From contig NC_135170.1 in assembly GCF_041146795.1 (NCBI RefSeq), forward strand, positions 19,834,033 to 19,898,032: a stretch of 64,000 nucleotides of DNA, given 5' to 3'. Positions 1 to 18,420 of this stretch are shown here, one piece after another (within the stretch, counting starts at the first letter, position 1; every line of letters begins with the position of its first letter). Source of the DNA: Maylandia zebra (taxonomy: Eukaryota > Chordata > Actinopteri > Cichliformes > Cichlidae). The notes beneath the pieces were generated by a model. That model made no database searches. It was not told the origin of the DNA and saw nothing but the letters and a program-made list of their open reading frames with translations. Both the position numbers and the translations under genes were made by a program.

Positions 1-4855
<4,855 letters not shown>

Positions 4856-4877
4856 CTGAGAATTTGTCCCCCTCCAT
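4856..4877 (-). CDS. septin9: Septin 9, alternative first coding exon (short isoform)
   Basis: The minus strand reads ATG followed by codons for MEGDKFS plus one G, then a consensus donor (gtaagc). The coding part is 22 nt and ends in phase 1. Human septin 9 has a short isoform starting MERDRIS, also ending in phase 1 before the shared exon that begins LKRSF. The fish exon matches it in length, phase and residue pattern (M-E-x-D-[RK]-[IF]-S). The ATG context is good, with G at +4. A CT-rich tract lies just upstream in gene orientation. Septin 9 is a GTP-binding cytoskeletal protein that assembles into hetero-oligomeric filaments and binds microtubules through its variable N-terminus. The GTPase exons are outside the window. 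The assignment rests on exon structure plus the matching long-isoform exons at 9452 and 20638. Confidence 0.68.
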
Positions 4878-4919
4878 AACCGGATCACTCCCTCCACAGC
4901 CACATGTAGTGTCTGCTCT

Positions 4920-5100
4920 TTGACTCCACTCTCCCTCTCTCACCCTCTCCCTCTCTCTCTGCCTTTTTTTAGCCTTCCCTTCCCCCCCCCCCCCCCCCCT
5001 CTTGCTCCCTCACTCCTTCCCTTTCTCCCTCTGTTCCTCTTCCTCCTCTTCTTACTCTCTCTTTCCTTTCGGGCTCTCTCTCCCTTTCCCCTCCTCCCTC
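4920..5100. repeat. CT-rich low-complexity tract with poly-C run
   Basis: The plus strand is almost pure C/T, including about 18 consecutive C at 4982-4999. It sits immediately upstream, in gene orientation, of the septin 9 short-isoform ATG, so it falls in the likely promoter or 5' UTR area. The minus strand is correspondingly purine-rich. Whether it acts in regulation cannot be told from sequence alone. Confidence 0.85.
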
Positions 5101-6303
5101 AACACTGATTCCTTCAGTGTGTCTTGCTAATGAATTCAGAATTACGACATCCCCATGTGCTGATCATATGTTGCTCCCTCTCTCTCTCCCTCTCCTTCTT
5201 CAGAGCAGACCAAGAGACTGAAGCAGCATTGTGTCTTGAAAATAGAAACCATTAGCTCCACCATGTGACACGGACAAGCTCCTTACAGACAAAAATAAAC
5301 CGCTGGACTTGAAAACTCCTCTGTCAGCCTGCTTATAATGCTCTCCTCGCGTGTGCGTGCGTGCGCTCCGGCCCTGATTCATTTGATACCAACTGCGATC
5401 TCGTCGAGCTGGTAGGACTGTCCTGCCTCAGCCACGTCTGGACTTCCCCACGATGAAACAGTTCTGCCGTTGCGTACGATGTGAAAGGCTGATAGAAATA
5501 ACACTGAAGCGCGAAAACAATAAGAGCTGGAAGCAAGAAGGGGGAACTTAATTAAAACTTCCCAATTAAAGCTTCCCAGTAACGAGCCTATATAGGTAAC
5601 GCAGAAGAAGCGCTTGTGCTTTGCTGGTGTAGTGGAACAGCAGCCGTCGTGCTGAAATGTGTGCTCAGGAAACTAAAATGACCTGCGACTGTTGGCATAT
5701 CCCTCACGCTGCGCCGCAGAGGTCAGGGGTCACATGGCAAGCGTCTGAGCTCTGATAGAGAGCTCAAACACACTTAGACATGCCAGTCAGCTGTCTTGTG
5801 CAATACGTAACGTCCCCAGTGACCCAGTATTTGTGCCTTCATAGGAGGCTTCGGAGTGCTTGTGTGTCCTTTGTTTGTCTCAACTCAAATCACTTTTAAT
5901 CCTTCAGTTAAAACCAGCCTCATTAGGCCCCGAATGGATAAAATCTGGAACTCTGATTAGCTGGAAGCCGATGTAAGCAAAGAGGATAGAGTGCACAATT
6001 CTAGCAGGAGGCTCAGACATGATTAGTATTTGTTGCCAAAATAATTAAACGACTAATTAGATGCTGATAGACAATCTAAACAATGGCTGAGCAGATCAAA
6101 ATTCAGGCCTACTTTCAGACACAGATACTATATATTAGAGATTGACGATGTTCACCTACTCCTGCTGTTGCTGGTTTGCCGATGAGAGAATCTATCAAGT
6201 CATTTAAGCGAAATCCGCTCCTTTTGACAGTTCTTGTATATTAATAAGATGATTGTAAGGCTATTTATCCATCCAGACTGATTTTGTACACTTGACTGAG
6301 TAA

Positions 6304-6997
6304 GGTACTGTGCAGCAGTCTTGGCTCACCCTTTATTTCTTTAAACTTTGCTTCTAAGGAGACAGATTTTTTTCAAACCTTTTAAAAGTAGCTTTCTAGA
6401 GATCTTTCAAGCTTTTTATTTAGAACTTGGCTCTGCCTGACTATTTTTAGAGGAATGTTTTTCTTGTTTGTTAGACTACTTAACACTGACATATGAATAA
6501 TTCAAGGATAAAAAAGGCACCTGTTGTCAATACAAAACAGACAATTGGAAACAAACCATCTTAAACAGTATCTTGAGGCACTTAATTTCGTTAGCTGAAT
6601 ATACAAAACTGCCAAAGATAACAGGCTGATAGGCACCGACTGTATTTGTGCAGTCAAAAAGTTGGCATATGTTAGCACGATGTGCAGTGTGTCCTTAAAA
6701 AAAGTGAGGAAACAGGACGAGTGGGGGAACATCTTGACAGAGAACAGAAAGAAAGTGAGCCAACATCCAAGGAAGAACTTCCTTCAGGAAACCTGGAAAA
6801 CTATTCCTGAAGACTGCTTCAAGAAATTAGATGAAAACACTCCTGGAGGGGTTGAGAATAAAGGTTGTCTTTCAAGCTCATTAGAATTTTACAAACTCTG
6901 TTTTGGCCTTATATACTCTATTTACATGTATGTTCGCACATTTCAATAAATCACTGTACATACTTCCCATTTGACAAAACATTTTTGCACAGTACAG
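6304..6997 (+). mobile_element. Non-autonomous or decayed Tc1-like element
   Basis: Both ends carry an inverted copy of a sequence containing TACTGTGCA: the left end near 6305-6320 and the right end near 6980-6997. The interior near 6745-6870 translates on the plus strand to a degraded Tc1-type transposase C-terminus (QHPRKNFLQETWKTIPEDCF and following). No catalytic core remains. At about 0.7 kb it is roughly half the length of a full element. It lies in a septin 9 intron. Confidence 0.65.
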
Positions 6998-7909
6998 TAC
7001 ATCAGGAAACACACATCTAACTGTAGTGAGAGGCTGGTGCTCATAAAAGGCTACAGGATGTAAACATTAGTGGCCCCCTCTAAGCTCAACTGTAAAGTTA
7101 GCTTGCTGCATGCTTCTTTGCAATGTTAATAGATTAGAAAGAAAATAGTTCCTACAACCTGAACCTGCTCACATTACAGTTTGCTTTGGAAATGTATTTT
7201 GTGGCACTTTGAAAAGACAGGAAATGTGCAGATTTGATATTTGGGTGAACTGTCCCATTAAGTTTAAGATGAGAGTAAATGTCACTCAATGTGTTGCTTT
7301 TGCCATAAAAAAATGAAGTGTTAGAATTAAATCCTATCTGGGTTAAGTGCATGTGATTATCCTTCTGGAGGGCTATATCTCTGTAATGTCTCTGTGTGCA
7401 TGTCCAATAAAATAGGATCTGCTGACTAATAGAGGGGAATTAACCACACACAGACAGACAATGGCAACAGTGTTGGGCAGACCTGTGTGTATGTGTGTGT
7501 GTGCTCTAATTGAGTTTACAGTAAAGCATCCTCCCAAACACACGCCTGCTGGCTCGTAAATCTGCTCCGTTGGCAGATGTTTTGTACGGAGCATCTCCCT
7601 GTGAATGCCTACACAAACTCCTGCACGCACACACACACATACCTGCACACACACACCCTGTGGCAGCTGCATCAGCGTTGGGGGGGGTCTGCTGACAAGC
7701 AGGGCCTCTTCTGGAGCCTCAAGCACTGTTTGTAAGTACAGCATGTGGGTATGGAAACATCTAATCAGCCAATCATATGGCATCACGTCACTCTGTGTGG
7801 GCATGGTCAAGATGACGTGCTGATGTTCAAACTGAGCATCAAAATGGGGAAGAAAGATGATGGTCGTTGGTGCTTTTCTTTGTTCCCTCAGTGACGTGCT
7901 TCGCTGTCA

Positions 7910-8220
7910 TGTTAAACGAAACACCGTCCTTTTAAAACTGAGAGTGAACAGCGGAAAAAACAAGTACTACTGCTTAAAAAGAGCGAAGCCTAAAATCATT
8001 GATTACCCTCATGTTGCTGTCCTCACTTGACTCTCTCTGCGCTTCCTTTTTCTCTCTTCTCTTTCTCTATATCTCTTAACCGATTGCATTAGATGGCGGC
8101 CCCTCCCTGAGCCTGGTTTTCCTGGAGGGTTCTTCCTGCTAAAATGGAGTTCTTCCTTCCCACACTCTCCAAGTGCTTGCTCAACGGGGATCGTTTGGAT
8201 TTCTGGTCATTTGGTTTTTC
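7910..8220. repeat. Dispersed fish repeat (partial)
   Basis: The segment around 8085-8215 resembles a very common percomorph interspersed repeat with the features 'ggttcttcctgctaaaa' and 'ccaagtgcttgctca'. The match is from memory of the family and the exact limits are uncertain. There is no coding capacity. It lies in a septin 9 intron. Confidence 0.4.
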
Positions 8221-9451
8221 TTGAATGATGCTCTATAATTCAACAGAACAATTTTTCAGATACTGTCTGAAGAGTCATTATTCCCCTTTTGTTTTATCCC
8301 TTGCTGTCTGTTACACAGAAAAATCCTTTCACAAAAGTGCTGCTGACGCAAAGACTGGTGGGAGAATTCAGTTTGTGCGACTGCAGACTGACGAGTTTCT
8401 TTTGAACAGTTAGAGGTATCAAGATAAACAAGTACCTTATCTCATCTTCTAAGCCACAGTTTGCAGCGTGATGTAATCCCCCCAGTTTGAGATGTGGTGT
8501 TGATCACGTGATTAGTTGATGGTTTCATAAACAGCCGTGAAAGAGACGGTCAGTATGTGTGGATGTGTTTTTTCTTTCTGTGAAATATTACACATTTTAT
8601 TTGTGCAAGATTTTTATTTTAAATCTGAAAACTACCATTTAAACAACACTGCAAAAACACTGCTGGCATTGAAGCAAATAAACTGTTTTTTAGGGCTTAT
8701 TTTTTATAACCTGTATTTTTTAAATAACCTCTAACCTTTAAAATTATGCAGTACAGTGGGAGTGGTCAGAGCCAAGATAACTTATTTTGTTTAAGTATGA
8801 AATAAGATCTAAAATAATAATTAAATGACAATCCTTTAAATGTTTTTTGCTAGAGTTTCTTACCCTTGTATGTGTGATCTGCTATTTACTGACTATTAGC
8901 CGTTAGCTCTGCAGGAAACACGCAGTGTTCGCACCTTCCTCAGCTGATGGTCATTGACGTCGGCTTACATAACACTTCAAAGTAATAGAGAGCAATTTAT
9001 CGAAGTGGGAAAAAAAAACGTTTTTTGCGTCTACCTCCGCCCACAAGAGACAGATTACAATCGATTCTTGGAGATGAATGTACCAAATTATGCAAAACTT
9101 TTTAGGCTCTCAATGTTTGGATTTTGTCTTGTCCCTGACTCATTAGCAGCAGGGAGGGGTGTGATCAGTCCACACAGTCCTTTCACAGCTCTGAACATGC
9201 AGCTAGTCTTTTTATGACTCAGTGATGAGAAGAATAAACGATGTTGCAACAGATGCCACAGAGATCACATCTCTGGGATTACCCGAAGAGAGGCTAAATC
9301 CACAGACCAACAGCAAATTCTGCAAACGCTGTGTGCAAGTATACCTACGAGAAATGCAAGGTACCCTGTGGGAATCTTTACCTTATGTTGTTTAGTTTAG
9401 AAGCTTGGATGTTTTGAATGTGCGGACACTGGAGTGGTGGAGTCTACTTAC

Positions 9452-9514
9452 TGGGGCTGGTGATGCCGGAGGCCTCTCTCTCGGTTCTCCTCGCTCGAGC
9501 GCTGGAGGCTCGTG
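9452..9514 (-). CDS. septin9: Septin 9, second exon of the long isoform
   Basis: This 63-nt minus-strand exon is bounded by a good acceptor (ccacag, at 9515-9520) and a consensus donor (gtaagt). Entered in phase 1 from the 20638 exon, it encodes RASSARARRTEREASGITSP after one split codon. Human septin 9 isoform a has TRTSSGRLRRLGDSSGP at the same place, after a seven-residue first exon and also with phase 1 at both ends. The shared R-x-S-S-x-R-x-R-R core and the identical exon phases are the evidence. This is part of the basic N-terminal extension that binds microtubules in the mammalian long isoform. The next exon in the gene is outside the window to the left. Confidence 0.75.
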
Positions 9515-11049
9515 CTGTGGATTGTGACAAGGAAAGAAGGGAAAATGAGTGAAATCTCCTCATCTGGAATGTAGTCAGCATTAGGAAAGAAATATTGCAT
9601 TACTCACAATTCTCGGCCACAGTTATGGAGTACGAGCAAACATACAATAAAGTCTGCACAAAACCACAGTTTAGGGTTACGCTGTGAAATAATAAGCATT
9701 CTCAGTGGCAGGTCTGGTTATGCAGTTTGCCCCTATTCTTCAAAAACGGCAAATTATCAGGGAAAGTCTGCAGTTTAGCTCGCGTTTGCCAGTGTTTCCT
9801 TTTAATGGCCAAATCCAAAATGACACATTCGAGCGGATTCACTTTTCCCCACGAGGAACACCTGCTGCCAGTGGCGTTTTGAAAAGACGGGCACCAAATG
9901 GAAAAGCATTACTTCACATTCTTCATGAGGCCAAAATAATCTACAGTTGCTATTTGGAAAAACAAAGTAAACCAACAGTTTGAAAGACTGCTATTATTGT
10001 CCGACCACAGAGAGAAAAAGCCAGGCTCTTTTTTTTTTTTGTAAATTAGTTTGTCGTTTGTTTCTGGTTTTATAATTGTGTGGATGAAGTAAACCCAGAA
10101 GACCAAAGCTGCAGTTAGGAGAAAGTGCATGACAGAGAAGAGAGTAACGGCACAGTGTGACAATTCTACTACATGCGGCCTGTTGCATGTTTTGTTTGCG
10201 CATGAATAGACTAAAATTGTGCTGATGGAGTGAATGTATGATGCTTTGGCAGGTGGGTGGAAGCAGTTTGTTTAAATTTAGTAAAGCCAGAGAGGGAGGA
10301 AAGGGCGTAAACAAAGCAAACCTCAGTGGTTAAATTAGAACAGCAGCTGAAAGTATAAATCAGTGCTGATGAAAGTGTGGAAAGATCTGAAAAGTGCAGC
10401 TGAAGTTATGATCTCCTGATCCCGTTAAGTGTTCTCCCCGGGGTCCCGTATGCTTATTTTCTGGAAAATAAAAGGTTATTCATCCACATTCATGTTTATC
10501 TCAGAGAGATCTCAGTGTCAACAGTCTTGTTCTACATGACGGTGGTTGTTTTAAGAATCAGAGGAATGTTGCTTCCTCTTGGCAGACGGTCCGCTGTGTT
10601 ACTCTGGTGGAACGTTGAAGATAATCTCTCATTGATCGACTCCGGTGTGTGTGTTTGCGTGTGTGTGTGTGTGCGCGCGTTCAGTGCTGCTGAATCCCCA
10701 GCAATGGCTGGTGGCGTACTGAGCTAAAAAGCTGTTTTCTGTTCAAACAGGTGATTCAGCTCCACTACAGGAACAGGGGTGAATATTTTCTTTAACGTAC
10801 ATGACTAACACGTGACTTCAGCCAGTCAAAGGAAGAATGATGTAGAGAGTAAATGAATTATATGTGAGATTAATATTTAAAAATAGTTTTATTCATCACT
10901 TAAAATCATGTGTAACATTTTCAGACTGAACGTTTTGGTTAAATAAACGGCAATGGAGTTTTCTAAAAGATCTCATAAGTGAATACAGCAGCCATCTTTG
11001 ACTGCTGTCTACCAAAATGTGTTTGCATTGCAGTAACATCAAATGGACC

Positions 11050-11480
11050 TTATGAGTGAATAACAGATATGCAGACTCTCAGCTTTTATTTAAGGCATTA
11101 AAAACAATTGTTGCATTAATCACAGATGAGTTATGGCCATTTTTATACACAGTCCAAAGCTTTAGGGGCTCAAATGTAAAGCTTTTTGTCCTTTACACAG
11201 TACTAAGGTCCTGATATTCAGGAAGGAAAATAGGAAGTAGGTGCAGGTACTTATTGAAATGTGTGCAACCATGCATGGAAATACAGGAAATGAGTTTTTA
11301 TAGTGAAAGTGTAACTCTAATGTTGAGGTCTGGACCCGTTTATGACTGATAGCGTTCTATTGTGTGTTTGGAGTCATTGTTATGTTTAAAAATGAAGCCG
11401 TACTTTGCAGATGGTGATGCATGCTGGATCAAAATGTCATGGTACTTTTTTGCACTCATAATTCCATCAGTTGTGACCTA
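11050..11480 (-). mobile_element. Possible very old Tc1/mariner remnant
   Basis: Short stretches resemble reverse-strand Tc1-type transposase DNA, for example 'gaggtctgga' followed by 'ggagtcattgttatg' near 11325-11385. No termini or frame are recognisable. This is a weak call. Confidence 0.28.
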
Positions 11481-12814
11481 AATAATGACAGAGCCTCCAC
11501 CTACTTCTTCTTTTGTCCTCCACTCATCCAACTTCCTCAATATTTAATTATTTTAAAGACAAACTACACACCTTTCAGACCCATCCCCAGTTTTCAGCTA
11601 ATAGCTCTTTATGAAAGACATTAACTTGTGCTTCTAAAACTGTATCATCTTTGGCATCTTCAGGTACCTTTTCATGTTGAATGATTCACAGGTCAGAGTT
11701 AGGTGACATAACAAACAAACACAACCAAAAAAAAACCCTTCCTCTGAAACACATTGCTCAAGATTACTTTAGCAATTACAGATAAGCTTAAGAATCCGTT
11801 GCAGGCAATGACTGCCTAAACTAAGATACATAAGAAAACATGCATTTCCTCCACTGTCATGTTTATTGCAGCTATATTCAGCTGCTATTTCTTTGTGGGT
11901 CTTCCTGCCTTCTGTTTTTTTATCTTCAGCATGTCAAACGCACTGAGATCAGGTCACTGAGCGTTTCTTTAATCACGATCATCCACCAGTGTTTGCTTCA
12001 CTCACTAAAACCACATCATCTCTAACTTCATTTCATGTGTAGTCAGATTTAATCTCAGAGCGCTCATAGGTTTAAATAGAGTCCCAGTGACTGCGGACTT
12101 GTGTTAACCATGTTCAAAGCTTTGGTTGTGGCTTCTCATTTGCTTCATGCAAACAATACAGGATTTACTTGACACAAAATAAAGCATAATAAAGAATAGC
12201 TTTGGTTACAGAGAGAATAGCATGATAAAAAAGTGTTGTCCTCCTGGGTCATGCAGTGGCATGGAAACAAGATGCTGCATCTTTGTCTGATCAACCACAC
12301 TCTCGTCTCCACTTCCCTTAAGCTTCTAGACGTCGCCTGCGTCGACTCGCTTAACGCAGATCAGATGAGGTAGTTCATCCGGTGGATGATGATTCAGTCG
12401 TCCCATCCTGTTTTTAATTCTTAGAAGTACTTCCTTCCACAAATTGGTGCACAACATGGGCTTTGTTTTCTTCTAACGCTGCCAGCCAACATAGCGGTTT
12501 TCCCTCCTCTGCTGTCACTGATGAACACAAAGACAGCTGGCCCGAGGGAGAGGTAGTGAGTGTGGCGGGTATATGACTGGAATACATGAGTAAAGCTTTT
12601 GTAATACGCGAGTGTGCACATGTAGCAGAAGGCGAGAAGGTGCGATGGAGCGTTTGAAGTCATTCCTCACAATGAGGAGAGTAAATGCAGGAAGTGATGA
12701 TGCAGCCCAGCATCGTCAGCATAATGAAAACAATATGACTGCTTTGTTGGCAAAAATGTTGCCGTCTGCAGATACATTACAGCAGAATTGTATCATTTAG
12801 AACAAATCATTAGG

Positions 12815-12945
12815 CTACAGACAGCACGCTGGTGCGGTGGGGAGCACTGTTTCCTCATAGCAAGAAGGTCAGGACCTTTCTGTGTGGAATTGCATGTTCT
12901 CCCGGATACTCAGGCTTCCTCCCACAGTCTAAAGACGTGCACCAA
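12815..12945 (+). repeat. SINE-like dispersed repeat fragment
   Basis: It contains the familiar fish repeat sequence of 'ctggtgcggtgggg', 'cctttctgtgtggaattgc', 'atgttctccc' and 'cttcctcccacagtct', in that order. The start resembles an A-box-like tRNA-derived head. The copy is diverged and has no coding capacity. Confidence 0.55.
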
Positions 12946-14731
12946 CAGACTTTTAGTTGTTAGATTGTCTTGTAGTTAAGCAGTTTTCTCATGTTTTTCT
13001 GTGCACACTTGTCCCAGGTCTCAGTAAGTTTTGTTTGTTTGTTTGTTGTTTGTACCTTTGGTTTTCTCATGGTTGGATTCAGCCTCGCCGACTCTCTGCT
13101 CCTTTGCCTTTTATTTAAGAATTCAATTTTGAACTTTTACCTGCTCCCAGTGTCCCAGTTTGATTCCCCGCACCCCCAGTCAGACCAGAAAAAGCCCAGG
13201 TTTAGCATAGATTATTATAAGCATTTCAGAATTGATTTAACCTGTTTTACACTCAATATTGAGCTACGGTCGATGTAAGTAGCACTACTTGCGCATTCAA
13301 TGTTGATTTAGGGAGGAAGTCTTACTCTTTAAATCACCAAACAGGAACTCGGGCTGACCATTTGCTGTGAGTGTGAATCATTAATCAGCAACTTTTCATG
13401 TCATGACCCAATTGGCCTGCTATGCTAGTGTGTGCACAGAGCTTCAGGTTTGTGGAGTCAAGTCTATCAAGCCTCGGAGCTAAAAAACATGTCTGTACTT
13501 ATTTATTCTTGGATGCACATGCACACCCTTGCAACTGAACCTCTCCTTCAAATGGGGCGAGCAATGCATATCATCGCAACAAAGTAAAGCGGCACAGAAG
13601 CCGCAAAAAAAGCAGCACGAAGTCGCTTTGAAACGCTGGCATTTGGCATAAAGGTGATATAATTCAGCGTAGTTTAAAGTGAGGGCAAAGTACTGACAGA
13701 CATACAGCAATACAAAGAAAAAGAGGGACACCTGCCAAGTTTACTTCTACACTAGCACAAAAGTGTCTGTGTGCCGAATCTGTTTGTCCTCCTGCACAGT
13801 CTTGTCTGAGGCAGCAAACAGAAACGTATACATTCACATGCATCTTTTTTCACCTTTGAAGGCGAGTTTTAATCATCTGATGTCATATTTGCAAATGATA
13901 CTGTGCGCAAAGGAGGTCAGCGCACGCACAGCGCATACATATGAATGTTTGCACAATGTTTGCACATTGACAAATCTGTCTGTGCTTGTGAGTTCGCAGT
14001 AAAGTGACTGATGTCAAAACGCAGTGTTTAGCAAAGCCGTGTGTGCGTTCGTGCCAGGTGGCGTTTTTTTAAGCATGACCAATAAAGTGCACGGCTATGC
14101 TTGGACAAATGTTTCAGCTGATTGGTTAATGGTGTCAAATGAGTGGAGAAGAGTAAATAACAGAGGAGAGGGTGCAGCACTTCAACATACTTGAGACACA
14201 AGAGTGATCGCATGCGGTCACACACGAAGGACGGCCTGCACAGAGACCGGGTAGAGGGATTTACTAAACGTAGGCTATAATTAATGCCGGGACCTGAGAT
14301 TTTAGTGTTTGCTTAAGGAGGCTGTGCGGAGGAGGCTGTATTGATATTTGTGCAGGAGGACAGAGGAGGGGACGGATCTCCCCCCCCCCATCCCGTGCTT
14401 CTTTGACTTCACTGTTTCCTTTAGTGGTTTGATTTATCAGCAGTCTGATGCAAGACATGTCTTTAGTCACTTTACTAAAAACAGCTGCAGAGCAGTTCCT
14501 GAACAATTAATTATCACTGTTGCTTGGAACAGGAAATTATAAATTAGTTCTGTGACATGATACCAGATTTTCACCTATTGATATTTGCACTCATATAAAC
14601 CAAACACGGACACTGTCTGATTATGATTTTACAAAATATCAGAGTTCCAAAATAAAAGCACTTATAGAGAAAGTTGAGGCGATTTTGAAATGTGCAACCA
14701 GATTCATGTCTGCTTAATGCTCCCTTATACA

Positions 14732-15690
14732 CTCGCCAGCCACTTTATTAGGTACACCTTGTTAGTACTGGGTTGTACCCTGTTTTACCCTTTTTTACCG
14801 AGCTGCCTTAATCCTTCGTGGCACAGATCCAACTAGGTCCTCCAAACATTCCTCAGATATTTAGTACGGTGAACTCATTGTCGTGTTTAAGAAGGCAGTT
14901 TGAGATGATTAGAGCTTTGTTACATGGTGCGTTATCCTGCTTAAAGTAGATGGAAACACTGTGGTCATAAAGGCATAGGCATAGTGAGCAACAGCAATAC
15001 TCGGGTGGCCTGCGGTGTTTAAACAATGCTCAGATGGTACTATACTAAGGAACCCAAAGTGTGCCAAGCAAATATTCTCCACACAATTACACCACTGGCA
15101 GGCGGAAGCATTGATACAAGGCAGGGTGGATCCGCGCTTTCACGTTGTTTATGCTAAATTCTGAGTCTCCGTTTCTTGTTAGCTGACAGGAGCGGCACTC
15201 GGTGTGGTCTTCCGCTGCTGTATCACATCTGCTTCAAAGTTTTGTTGTGCATTCAGAGATGCTTTTCTGCATACCTCGATTGTAACAAGGATTTATTTGA
15301 GTTACTGTTGTCTTCCTGTCAGCTCGAAGCAGTTTAAGCAGTCTGGCCATTCTCCTGTGACCTCTGACCTCAACAAGTCATTTTTCACCCAGAGAACTGC
15401 TGCTCACTGGATATTTTCTCTTTCTTGGACCAAATCTAAAAAAATGGCAGTGTGGGGAAATCCCAGTAGATCAGCAGTTTCTAAAAGACTCAGACCAGCT
15501 CATCTGACACCAACAACTGTGCCACATTTAGAGTCACTTAAATCACATTTCTTTCCTATTCTGATGCTCAGTTTGAAGTTTGTGTTGCCAAATCCTACAA
15601 GACTAAAAGCATCGAGTTTCTGCCACATGACTCCCTCGTTTGATATGTGCATTAACAATCAGCTGAACCTAATAAAGGATCCAGCGAGTG
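14732..15690 (-). mobile_element. Decayed Tc1-like element (TTAGGTACACC-end family)
   Basis: The left end carries 'gccactttattaggtacacc' and the right end carries the matching inverted 'ctgaacctaataaagg', which together define a transposon of a family common in fish and frog genomes. The transposase strand is minus. The copy is about 0.96 kb, shorter than the usual 1.2-1.3 kb, with internal deletions and many stops. A long plus-strand open frame inside it is the antisense of the transposase and is not a gene. Confidence 0.8.
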
Positions 15691-18039
15691 AATTACGCTG
15701 TATATGCAGGCGTATCATGTTCATTGCTTCATTTACTACCGGTTTATGATTACAATGACTGAGTCTGACAGACACAAGAATACCAGTGTACCTGCACTGC
15801 CCTGAACTGTGTACACAGCAAATAAAGATTTTCACTGTGGTGTGTTTGCAGACCTGCATCCATTACTGGAGGATCCACTGGAGAAGTTGACACTACATGA
15901 ATGAACATCATTTTTTCTTTTTTTAATTTAAATTATGATGTCAAAGAAGGTTAAGCTCACTAAGCCCTCCTTCCTCCCCCTGTGTCTCTCTGCTCAGCCA
16001 TCTGTTCCACTGTGTTTTATGACCCTCATTACGATGCTGCAAACAGTGTTTCACAACTCTGCCTGTGAAAGAGCTGGGAGTGGATGAAAGAGGGCTGAAG
16101 TGAGCGAGCGGAAGAGCTAAAGAAAAGAAAGCAAAGCTGACTGAATGGCTCCACGTCCATTTTTCAAGATTGTTTTTACAGCCCAGGTAAGACCTTTACC
16201 CGGCTGCAGGTCTGCCCACACATCGGCAGACTCAACACGCACGCGCAGACACTTTTATCATTTTGGGGAAAGGATTATCCGTGACCCTAAACTGGAACCC
16301 ATATGAATGGCCGCTGTTCTGATGGCGCCCAAGGCAACACTTTTTCCCAACCTTCTTCTTCACTCACTCCATTCATTGAAAAGCAACACCGTGTTGCCCA
16401 ACACACAAAAGCCTCTCTGTACTCCTCACAATGCCACACACACAAGTCGGCATTAAATCATATCAAAACGTGCTCTAGACAGCAAACTCATGCAGTCCAT
16501 AAAATAATACCAGTGTGGTAGATAAGCATCAGCCTTCCTTTTTCCAAGGCTGTTAAAAGCCACGGAGTTAGTCAAATAGCCTGTAGAGCTTTATGAGCTA
16601 CAGCCTCCCCCAGGAAATACGTGTCACAGGCGAACAGCTCGGCGAGTGACTGGCTGCACAGACGGGATTCTTCAGAAATGTGAGAATGACGGGGAGAAGG
16701 AGGAAAGTTTTAAGGGCCTCAGCGTCCGCATGTTTTCTGGGATTTTCTAATTTGTATGAGGGACTTAAGTTCTTCAGGAACTAAACAAACACAGCCACTC
16801 CACCTTAACGCTGAAGCCTTAAGCATCATGTGGCCAGCGCATGTGCTTGCTCAGGTGTGTGTGCAAGCAACAGGTCACGTTAAAAAAGAAAAGAGCTTCA
16901 TCGACTAAAACAAAGCTGATAAACTGAAATAGAAACTAAAAAGCAGATGAAATCCTCTTGCAGCCATGTTATACAGAGCGGTTGTCCCGGAAACTGATTT
17001 TCAATAAGAGCAAGACTTTGTACCGACAGCAGAGCTCGCATGCATTTAACATGCATTATCTGGCTAATTCACGAGGGCATTGCCACCCTAATAGGCTCTC
17101 CGAACAGATATGAGTCACTAACACTTAAACTGATTGCTACTTGCAATAAAATATTTATTCATGTCACGACAGGACAGGGCTGTTCCTGCCAAGTGGAGGA
17201 GCTGCTATCTGTTGCATGGGCTACTGAACAGCATGCTTTCCCCACTCCCCCTTATGGGTTTTGTTTTTCTTCAGGTCTGCATGTTAGCCAGATAACAGTG
17301 CAGTAAAAATCTGAAATCTAAACAAATGTACGCGAGTGTCTGTACTTTATCACCCTAATACCCGTCTCTAGATGTCGGCGCACATGTTACTCCACGCATC
17401 AAAATGTCTCCGAGCCTGCCATTATCTTTTTACAGGCTCGCTCCTGGCCTCGGGCCTACAGTACAGGCGGTCTGTTGTATCAGTTGACACCCCCAGCAGC
17501 AGCACAGCATCACAGAGCTGCATTCTTGGCTGCAGATGATAAACACAAAGCAGAGTGGACACTTCAGAGCAGGCTCTATGCGCCTGAAAGGGGAGGACCA
17601 TACACAGCGCAGAGACAAGACATAGTAAGTATAGGTCTATGATTTCACACGGAAGTCTTTATTAATAACACAGTGCTGTGGCCTATTTGCCACATACATG
17701 TTTATCAGTCTCAAGGTTGCTAAACCTCCACAGAGTTACACAGGTTAGAGATGCCACAGGTCCGCACCCTTGTTTAATAAGCCTTTATCTATGACAAAGA
17801 TAAAGTGTGTTTCCTGTAGTCACCACCCTTTGTATTTGTGGTTATGGTCAGGTTGTGGTCCAGAGTAGGAGTATTAACTCGTGAGAACCTCCAAGGCCGA
17901 AATATAAAGCCACATGAAGTGCAAAATGTGCAGCAGCTCAAATTCGCATAAAACTAAAGATAAAAAGCTACAAGTCTCTAGCGCTAATGCTTCCACTTTT
18001 GGCTAATTTGCATAACCCACAGTGTTTATGGTGCTGTTG

Positions 18040-18420
18040 CCTTTTGGATCATCCATCCATCGTCTCCTGTTTATTCAATTCGGGGTCACATGGTGGGCTG
18101 GAGGTTATGAGCTGTCATAGGGCGAGACGCACTGCTGGACAGGATGCCAGTCTATCGCAGGGCTAACACACACACACACGCGCACACGCACACAAATATT
18201 CATTCACACTTTGGCACCTATGGTCAATTTAGAACCACCAGCTAAATTAACAACATTTTTAGGCTGTGGGAGGAAACCAAACCACTTAGGGAGAACAACC
18301 ACACAGAAAAGCCCCCAACTAGAGCCAAACCTTTCTACCTGTGAGGGGCTAATGAGTGCTAATCGCCCCTTTCAGAGGATTTTAAATCAAATTTGCTTTT
18401 AATAAGAGGAAGTCTACGCT
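18040..18420. repeat. Dispersed fish repeat with CA tract
   Basis: The segment carries 'atccatccatcgtctcctg', 'ggatgccagtctatcgcagg', 'ttcattcacactttggcacc' and 'gctgtgggaggaaacc'. These form the recognisable order of a very abundant teleost interspersed repeat. A short CA/CG-CA tract lies inside. It is diverged, with no coding capacity. Confidence 0.6.

Noticed and set aside
15204-15749. A plus-strand open frame of about 181 codons in a septin 9 intron
   Set aside because: It lies in the antisense strand of the decayed Tc1-like copy at 14732-15690.
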